From assembly GCA_902573725.1 (NCBI GenBank), contig CACGLE010000001.1, positions 75,479 to 126,756 on the forward strand: a DNA stretch of 51,278 nt, written 5' to 3'. Positions 45,143-51,278 of this stretch are shown here, one piece after another. The translations under genes were made by a program, and so were the position numbers. Each line of letters opens with the position of its first letter. Within the stretch, counting starts at the first letter, position 1. The DNA is from an uncultured SAR116 cluster alpha proteobacterium. GTDB lineage: Bacteria > Pseudomonadota > Alphaproteobacteria > Puniceispirillales > Puniceispirillaceae. The notes beneath the pieces are model-generated. The model made no database searches. It worked only from the letters and a program-made list of their open reading frames with translations, and was not told where the DNA came from.

Positions 45143-45161
45143 TGCGGAAACTACGTACTAA
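45143..45161. promoter_or_regulatory. FixJ-like box 6
   Basis: TGCGGAAACTACGTACTAA. The minus strand contains GTACGTAG, an exact fit to the GTAMGTAG FixJ class I consensus as I recall it. It ends 48 bp before the ATG of the giant gene and is preceded by TTGACTT. Confidence 0.65.
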
Positions 45162-45208
45162 GCTTTGAATGGTAAATTTCGTGAATCGGTCAGGTACAGG
45201 GTGTTGTT

Positions 45209-48200
45209 ATGAAAATGAATGGTTTAAACATTATAAAAAACAGTGAGGACCTTAGGCATTTTAAAGAAGTGTTAATATTCGATAGGAACGTATCGGATGT
45301 GGATGTTCTATTGGCTTCTGTTGATAAGCACGTTGGTCTGTTACTTGCCGAAGGAACAAATATTATCTCACAAATGTGTGATGTGATTATTTCGGGCGTT
45401 CAAAAACTTCATATACTTGGCCATGGTGAACCTGGCCGGGTAATTTTAGATGGTTTTTATTTGGATAGTGGAGCGTGGGATAAAATAGCATCCATCATTC
45501 GTATAAATCACGATGATACAGGTGATACCTATTATTTTGGTTTATCCGAACCAAATGCACGGAATTACGTAAGGGAATATATTTTTAAGAAGAATATGCA
45601 GATTAATTTTTGGTCATGCAAAACCGGAGATGGAATTATGGGAAAGAAATATACACAAAAAATCGCAGACATGCTTAATGCAAATGTTAATGCGTCTTCA
45701 ACCCCGGTAGGGCATGAGAAATTAGGTGGTAATTGGGAGTTAAATGTTATGTCAAATCCAAAGGTACCGTTCAGTACAGAAGCAATACAAAACTTTGAGC
45801 ATATTTTGAGTCATTCCACATATATAGGGCAAAAAGGCGGTTTGATCGTTAAGGGAACGTCTGAATTTTCCGTAGGTGAATCAAAGTATCATTACAATTT
45901 ATTTTTAAGCAGAGCTGACGCTGATAATATCGGAAATAAATTCAAGGCTGAGGGTGAACCAACTCCATCGGTACTAGAATTAAGCCTTGATGAATATCCG
46001 GGAATTACGTTTTTCTATTCGAATGCCTCTAATTTGGAGGACGGGGTTATAAATCCGGTAGCTAATCTGAGCGAGTTGGATACAAATACCCCTGTAAGTT
46101 TTGAATACAGTTACGGTGAAGATCAAAGCCAAGGCTTAGTTTTCCTTAGAGCTTCCGATGCAAATATTTCAAGCCAGCAATCTGATGCCTTCAATCAAAG
46201 CTACACTAATAGCTTTGGATACATGGGTCTTAATTCGGGCACTGTTTTGGCTGGTTCCATTAGCGAATTGAATCAATTGTCACCAGCGGTCATCAGCAAT
46301 TCAGGATTGTCTGACTATCCAGGTCCAGGTAATTTGGGTGCCAGTCAATATAATTATAATAACGACATTAATTTTGTAATAATCGATAGTGCTCAAAATA
46401 TAGCAGATTATTATAACGCGTTTTTGGGCCAAGTTGGCGCGACAAATGTTGACGTTGCCCTTGTTCTGCAGGATACAGCAGATAATATATACACCCGTCT
46501 TGAAAATACTAATCCTGCTGATGCCATGCATGTGCGTTTTTGGTCACAATTTGAGCAAATGTCGATTGATTTTGATGGTTCAACCCTCACACCGGCAGAT
46601 GTAATGCAAAAATTTAATGAGTGGAGAAGCGATCCAAGCCTCAATACGGATCCTTCTGCAACTCAGTTAGGTAATATTAATGACATACATGTCACAACAT
46701 ATAATGGCACTCCTTTTTATACGCAGCCAGCCAGTGAAACTCCACCAGCCGACTACACACCACCAGCCGGAGTAGCGACCGTAAATTTGGTGGATGTTAC
46801 TCTAGATACTCTGGTAGATTCTGTTGAGCGCGCAGATGTCGCAACAATCTTACTTGATACATCGATAGCAAGTTCAGACTTACCAGGTAATGCAGACTTA
46901 CCAGGAATCTCAGCTGAACAATTTGCTGCTTTAATAAGTCCAAAGGTTCAAAATTACAGTGGTAGTCATGTACGTGTTGAAGATACCGGTGCGAATTTTG
47001 CTGAAAATTCAGACACAGCATTGCTTGAAGGTTTAGCTTTTCGTATCGCGCAACTTCAATCCGTTGACCCTGGTTTTCAAGCAACAGAGGTGACATTAGA
47101 AATCACTGATGCTAATCCACGTGAAGCTGGTCTTGCGTCTCTATTTGTTGAATTTGCAAGGGATTTGGGTCTGACAATTCGAGATGTTACCGTTAATCTT
47201 GATAATAGCGTGCTTGATGAGAGTTATTTAGGTCTTTCCGTGAGAGAGGCGCTCGCTATTGTCAATGCTGAAATTCCACCCTCTGACACATCAAAAATTA
47301 CCATCGTTGATACAAGTAATGAAATCCTCTCTAATATCGACGAATTCGGTGCTGGTGGAGACTTATCATTTATCTCTTCTAATAAAATAACAGCACAAAA
47401 TGTTGAAGTGGACGACATCAATGAAGTTACCAGTGCTCAAATCGATGGGGGTAACCTAATTGGAAGTATCGAGCTCAGTGAGAATAACTTAGCGATAAAT
47501 GCTGGAAGACAATTTGACTTGGAAACATCACTCAGTCTTATCGATAGTCGTGTTGTGAATGCGCCCCAAGTTGCGGCGTTAAACATCTCAGAAAATGGTA
47601 GCGTCATCTCCCAAAATGCGGCTGAATTTCAAGCTGGTGGCAGGTTATCTGGAGCAGATAGCGTAGAGGCAACTGATGTGAGGGTCAATGAGGCTCTAAC
47701 CCTTGATGGGCTTGGATTCTTAGATTCAATGGTCATAGTAGATGATGCAGCCAGTATCGTCTCATTTATGGAGTCTAATGCCGGTGATAGCCTTAGTGCA
47801 AATTTCTCCCTATTTGCAGAGGGTGCAACCGTAGAACAGGTTGAAAATGGTCCTTTAGCTAGTGTTGGATATTCGTTAACGGATAGCGTGGAAAACATAT
47901 TGAATGCAGCTGCCGAAATATCCAATGATGCTGCGGAAGTAAATGTGAATGCTGGTATTGACAGATCTCTAACATTGGATGAAATGAGATCTCTTGTGGA
48001 AATAGTAGGCTCATTCCCCGCCGATATTCCTATGAATGTTTCAGATGAGCCAAATGCTATCCTTGGGTTTAAAAATAGTGCGGTTTCCTCCGAGCGTTTG
48101 GCTGTTTATGACTCAGATTCACTTTCTGCTGTTGGTGTTGCAGGTCAGACGGTCACACTCGAAAACATTAATGAATTGAGGGAATTAAAGCATTTTGACC

Positions 48201-51200
48201 TTAGTGGTTCATCCTTCAACGTCCTTGAGGATAATACCGGCGTTGTATTAGCTTTAATTCGGGGAGATGACCCAGACAAAGCAACTATTTTATCAAATAG
48301 CAATATAGAAATTGACGAGTTAAATGATAGCGGCAGCTCGATTGTTTCTGATTTAAATATTGCCGATGCAACAGCATTAGTTAATGCCGGCGTTGCTTTT
48401 ACAGCTAGCGGTTATAACATCAGTGATGTTGCAACAAGCATTGAAAATGCTGCTAGTGGTCTTACAAGCGCTACTTATGGCGCTACCATTCTAGGCGTCG
48501 CAAATACTGTAAATTCTACAGATACGTTTATTACAGCGACTATCTCCGAAGCAGAAGCTCTTCTTCTTAATTACGCAGACTCCTATCGGATTAACGATAC
48601 GGTGGCAAATATACAAGCTGAAATGGATGGGGCCTCAACCTCTGTCGGTTCATCGCTTTTGACAGGTGCTACCGATACAGGTCCTGGCGTTGCCGTATTT
48701 GCAAGTGATGCAAGTGCAGAAAATAAGATAGATATAAATGCTTTGGAAGTGTTTGCGTACCATAGTAGGCTCAGCCCCTCCCAGGTAAGCATCACAGACA
48801 GTGCAACTAGTGTTTCGGCTAACCCTGGACTTTTTGAGTCCCCTTTACATTATGGGCCTATTGATCCTGCTACTGCTTTTGTTCAATCCCCACAGCTCAG
48901 TCCTGTTACTATGAAAGTAAGTAATGCAGATAATCATGACCTGCAATCGAATATTTCTTTGGCTACATTTGAAAATATTGACGTTATCGATATTTCTGGT
49001 GCAACGGCAACTGTAATTATGCCGCTTGTTGCTGCCGAGAAGCTAACTGCTGACTCCTTCAGTTCGGGATCATCCGGCGTTCAGGTTGTCGATACACCAA
49101 TAATCGGAAGCATGCATTTGGATCCGGGTGATTCGTTCTTCACGCATGAAATTCCGGCTCTCACGCCAAGAGTACCAGTTACAATCACTACAAAGGATGT
49201 AGGAACTCTTGATTCGAATATGAATGATACGGTTATAAATATTCTTGATTCAAATGGAAATGTTGTCACTCAAAACGACGACATAAATCCAGGTAGCGGT
49301 GATTATTACTCAACCGTTACATTTGACCCACAACCAGGAGAAACCTACACAGCATATGTAAGTTCATATAATAATCAAGATTTTCCTAACGATGGCCCGC
49401 AACGACCTGGATATGGTCTTGTGTTAGACCAGTCCTCAGCCACTGGAATTGGGTTTGTTGATTTAGTGAGCCAAAGCGCCCTTCCTGTTGATTGGGATAT
49501 CGCGGACCTGGCGGTAAATGACGGTAGCGGTTCAACAGCTTCTTTCTCCATTAAAGATGACGCCGACATTCTTGTTGCAGCTCTTCAAACAAGGCAAGAG
49601 GCAAGAGATTTGGCTCAAGTAGCTGATTCTGTTGAGATTTTTGGGGTTTCTTTTCAAGATGCTCTTACGCTCAACTCAGACGGGTTTAGTTCAAATATTA
49701 CTGGTGTGAATCTTTCAATTCGTTTGCTAGAACCCCTGGATAATCCCTCCACCACGCTTAGTGTTGCAGAAGCAACCGCTGTAAATAATGCGAGCGTTAT
49801 TAATAAGCTTGCTACTTATGATATCAAAGACGATTTCGATAATATTGACACGACAGCTGCTATTATGGGTAATGCGACGCAGGTTGTTGCCACTAATATC
49901 GATAGCTTGGAAGATATGAGGTCCGCCTTTAATAATGCTGGGATCAGTTCGTTTGAGTTCAGTCATTCTTTGCTTATCGGAACCGAGAGTAACTTTTTGA
50001 GCAATATTAGCGTTGCTGATTATAAGATGTTGAGCAAAACATCCGATGTACCTTCAATTAGCCCATACTCACTAGCGTCTATCAATGATAGCGTAGATAA
50101 CATCGAGACCGCTCTGGTAGCTGATTCCCAGGTTTTCTCTCCTCTCTTAGGCATTCCTAGCGTTCCTAGTAACGACATACACGCAACCGAAGCAGACGTT
50201 AATGATGCATTGAATATGCAAAGCAACACCCCAGGAACAGTTGGGTCGGTGGCGGCTTCATTTGATCTTGCGCGTGTAGAAACTTGGGATGCAGGGCTAA
50301 GGTCTGTAGGTTTTGCTAACTCCTCTCCAAAAGAGGGTTTTCCTCTTCAAAATCGTGATTATCTAGTGGTTCCAAATGACAGTCCGGATAGTGAGGCGAC
50401 AGAGCTTACCTTGGTACATTTAGATGGAAATACGGCTCAGCCAAACTCCATGAGTGTATCGGATAGCGCAGCTACTTTTACAGTCTCAAAGGAAGACCAT
50501 CCTGCATTATTTAATCATGCGATATCCTATAATACCAGACCTTTTGGCGATCCCGGTTATAATTCTACGCCGGAAAGCATTAATCCAATCTATATGGAGC
50601 TCTCAACCATTCAAGAAGCTACAGCGATCTTAGAAGCACGCAATGCTCCAACAATCGATAATCTTACGCTTGATATCAGGGTTCAGGATTTCGTTTCAGA
50701 TGCAAATGCATTCGGTGTTGATAATGCAGGGTTTCCTGCAGCGGGCATTCCCGCTCCTGGGGCTGGTAATGGATTGCCTGATAATTTCTTTGTTGATGTA
50801 GAACGTGTTTTTATTAACGATGTAAGTACAATAGAACAGGCAGTTTTATTTAATTCTGACACTATTTCTCCCATCGTCGATAAGTACAGTCTTGCGTTTG
50901 ATTTTGTAGATCGAAAGCTTACTGTTGAAGAAGCTGAGGCTGTCTTGAATGCAGATAATGCAGGTAGTATTATTCCATCATATGCGATTGCCGATAACGC
51001 TTCCGCCATTAAGGGTGCTTTAAATTCTGCGGAATTAGCCGGTCTTATTACAAATGCAGACTCTGTTGAAGCATTTAATGCTTCGATTGGGGATGCTGTA
51101 GAGCTTAGATTTGGCACAAGTGATTTTAGTGTTCATGTAGATACATTACATATAACACCTCCTGCTGCGGACCGCATTTATACGGTAGAAGAATATGTTG

Positions 51201-51278
51201 CTGCAACGGACTCGGCTGTGCTTACTTCTATCCCTGGTGACTCAAGAGTAGAAGATAATTTGGCTAATATAGCGTTTC
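45209..51278 (+). CDS. Giant DUF4347 repeat-containing surface/secreted protein, 5' part
   Basis: The frame is open from ATG 45209 to the window end, giving at least 2,023 residues with no stop. The N-terminal 200 residues match DUF4347: LHILGHGEPGRVILDG (about 72-87), FWSCKTGDGIMGKKY (about 133-147) and VGHEKLGGNWELNVMS (about 170-185). There is no N-terminal signal peptide, which fits type I secretion with a C-terminal signal beyond the window. From about residue 380 a loose repeat recurs with the pattern (Y/V)xIxDxxxxI, e.g. VIIDSAQNIADYY, YSLTDSVENILNA, YNISDVATSIENA, YRINDTVANIQAE, ASINDSVDNIETA and YAIADNASAIKGA. Residues about 1300-1400 resemble a PPC-like domain (DTVINILDSNGNVVTQNDDI). 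The composition is rich in Asp, Ala, Ser and Asn and poor in Cys, as in large bacterial adhesins. Confidence 0.85.
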   Translation, partial: MKMNGLNIIKNSEDLRHFKEVLIFDRNVSDVDVLLASVDKHVGLLLAEGTNIISQMCDVIISGVQKLHILGHGEPGRVILDGFYLDSGAWDKIASIIRINHDDTGDTYYFGLSEPNARNYVREYIFKKNMQINFWSCKTGDGIMGKKYTQKIADMLNANVNASSTPVGHEKLGGNWELNVMSNPKVPFSTEAIQNFEHILSHSTYIGQKGGLIVKGTSEFSVGESKYHYNLFLSRADADNIGNKFKAEGEPTPSVLELSLDEYPGITFFYSNASNLEDGVINPVANLSELDTNTPVSFEYSYGEDQSQGLVFLRASDANISSQQSDAFNQSYTNSFGYMGLNSGTVLAGSISELNQLSPAVISNSGLSDYPGPGNLGASQYNYNNDINFVIIDSAQNIADYYNAFLGQVGATNVDVALVLQDTADNIYTRLENTNPADAMHVRFWSQFEQMSIDFDGSTLTPADVMQKFNEWRSDPSLNTDPSATQLGNINDIHVTTYNGTPFYTQPASETPPADYTPPAGVATVNLVDVTLDTLVDSVERADVATILLDTSIASSDLPGNADLPGISAEQFAALISPKVQNYSGSHVRVEDTGANFAENSDTALLEGLAFRIAQLQSVDPGFQATEVTLEITDANPREAGLASLFVEFARDLGLTIRDVTVNLDNSVLDESYLGLSVREALAIVNAEIPPSDTSKITIVDTSNEILSNIDEFGAGGDLSFISSNKITAQNVEVDDINEVTSAQIDGGNLIGSIELSENNLAINAGRQFDLETSLSLIDSRVVNAPQVAALNISENGSVISQNAAEFQAGGRLSGADSVEATDVRVNEALTLDGLGFLDSMVIVDDAASIVSFMESNAGDSLSANFSLFAEGATVEQVENGPLASVGYSLTDSVENILNAAAEISNDAAEVNVNAGIDRSLTLDEMRSLVEIVGSFPADIPMNVSDEPNAILGFKNSAVSSERLAVYDSDSLSAVGVAGQTVTLENINELRELKHFDLSGSSFNVLEDNTGVVLALIRGDDPDKATILSNSNIEIDELNDSGSSIVSDLNIADATALVNAGVAFTASGYNISDVATSIENAASGLTSATYGATILGVANTVNSTDTFITATISEAEALLLNYADSYRINDTVANIQAEMDGASTSVGSSLLTGATDTGPGVAVFASDASAENKIDINALEVFAYHSRLSPSQVSITDSATSVSANPGLFESPLHYGPIDPATAFVQSPQLSPVTMKVSNADNHDLQSNISLATFENIDVIDISGATATVIMPLVAAEKLTADSFSSGSSGVQVVDTPIIGSMHLDPGDSFFTHEIPALTPRVPVTITTKDVGTLDSNMNDTVINILDSNGNVVTQNDDINPGSGDYYSTVTFDPQPGETYTAYVSSYNNQDFPNDGPQRPGYGLVLDQSSATGIGFVDLVSQSALPVDWDIADLAVNDGSGSTASFSIKDDADILVAALQTRQEARDLAQVADSVEIFGVSFQDALTLNSDGFSSNITGVNLSIRLLEPLDNPSTTLSVAEATAVNNASVINKLATYDIKDDFDNIDTTAAIMGNATQVVATNIDSLEDMRSAFNNAGISSFEFSHSLLIGTESNFLSNISVADYKMLSKTSDVPSISPYSLASINDSVDNIETALVADSQVFSPLLGIPSVPSNDIHATEADVNDALNMQSNTPGTVGSVAASFDLARVETWDAGLRSVGFANSSPKEGFPLQNRDYLVVPNDSPDSEATELTLVHLDGNTAQPNSMSVSDSAATFTVSKEDHPALFNHAISYNTRPFGDPGYNSTPESINPIYMELSTIQEATAILEARNAPTIDNLTLDIRVQDFVSDANAFGVDNAGFPAAGIPAPGAGNGLPDNFFVDVERVFINDVSTIEQAVLFNSDTISPIVDKYSLAFDFVDRKLTVEEAEAVLNADNAGSIIPSYAIADNASAIKGALNSAELAGLITNADSVEAFNASIGDAVELRFGTSDFSVHVDTLHITPPAADRIYTVEEYVAATDSAVLTSIPGDSRVEDNLANIAF

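Larger units (their letters stand above)
44729..45208. promoter_or_regulatory. Control region between the sulfotransferase-like and giant DUF4347 genes
   Basis: A 480-bp AT-rich divergent region without a credible gene. Its last 200 bp hold four TGCGGAAACTAC boxes at 46-47-bp intervals. Copies 5 and 6 are directly preceded by TTGACTT, which could be a -35 element or part of a longer repeat unit. AGGG at 45197-45200 is a likely ribosome-binding site for the giant gene. Confidence 0.65.

Noticed and set aside
45003-45161. CRISPR-like array of four repeats with about 28-bp spacers
   Set aside because: Repeats are short and vary at the 3' end, the spacers share TTGACTT at their ends, further copies occur 1.1 kb away singly, and there are no cas genes. 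A regulatory array fits better.
43796-45161. Interpretation of the boxes as NarL heptamers (TACYYMT)
   Set aside because: Only the TACCTAT copies fit; the more frequent TACGTAT copies do not, whereas all share the longer TGCGGA-ACTAC core that fits a FixJ-like site on the other strand.
45209-51278. Many minus-strand open frames of 60-144 codons within the giant gene region
   Set aside because: They are shadows of the plus-strand frame, which is uninterrupted from 45209 to the end and carries the DUF4347 motifs.

Overview
The window reads as a chromosomal segment of a low-GC, aerobic, Gram-negative Alphaproteobacterium, probably marine. The evidence is an oxygen-dependent ('late cobalt insertion') cobalamin pathway with CobE, CobF, CobG and CobN, a CbtAB cobalt transporter, an alphaproteobacterial-type tRNA-Met core, and outer-membrane and type I secretion-style proteins. 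A SAR116-like lineage is possible, but that is a guess from gene content and AT-rich codon use.

Layout. (1) 1-5778 is an envelope-glycan region. It holds the 3' end of a PglC-type sugar-phosphate transferase, a PglD-like acetyltransferase and a PglE-like aminotransferase on the plus strand. A decayed minus-strand gene, a tRNA-Met-like gene with a poorly paired acceptor stem, an EamA transporter and a membrane-bound PglF/WbpM-type nucleotide-sugar 4,6-dehydratase follow. Together the enzymes fit synthesis and lipid loading of a diacetamido-trideoxy sugar of the bacillosamine type.

(2) 5958-29375 is a nearly complete aerobic cobalamin supercluster. A long minus-strand run goes cobW-cobN-cobG-cobH-cobI-cobJ, then cobL-cobE-cobM-cobB-cobA-cobF and an unassigned SDR. 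cobK is inverted inside this run and its start codon overlaps that of cobL in a shared CATG. Divergently come cobO-cobQ, the cobC-cobD-phosphatase group, and cobP-cobT-cobS followed by a DUF1636 gene. The block ends with cbtB-cbtA and a histidine-rich anchored protein. The chelatase partners CobS/CobT (Pseudomonas naming), BluB and CobR are not in the window, and I see no B12 riboswitch.

(3) 29554-33391 has a DUF445 membrane protein, then a plus-strand group of a double DUF1538 membrane protein, two P-II-type proteins and a small cyclic-nucleotide-binding protein. (4) 33373-39701 has a lipoprotein-like alpha/beta hydrolase, a FecR-TPR-outer-membrane protein and a CHASE2 class III nucleotide cyclase.

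(5) 39724-51278 is the most novel-looking part. A minus-strand four-gene operon encodes a periplasmic coiled-coil protein, a sensor kinase, a FixJ-type regulator and an exported trypsin-like protease. A sulfotransferase-like gene lies next to it. A giant DUF4347 repeat protein of more than 2,000 residues starts at 45209 and runs off the window. Six copies of a 19-bp motif with core TGCGGAAACTAC flank the sulfotransferase. Four are spaced 46-47 bp apart just before the giant gene. On the other strand the motif resembles the FixJ recognition sequence, so I propose that the neighbouring two-component system controls this surface-protein module.
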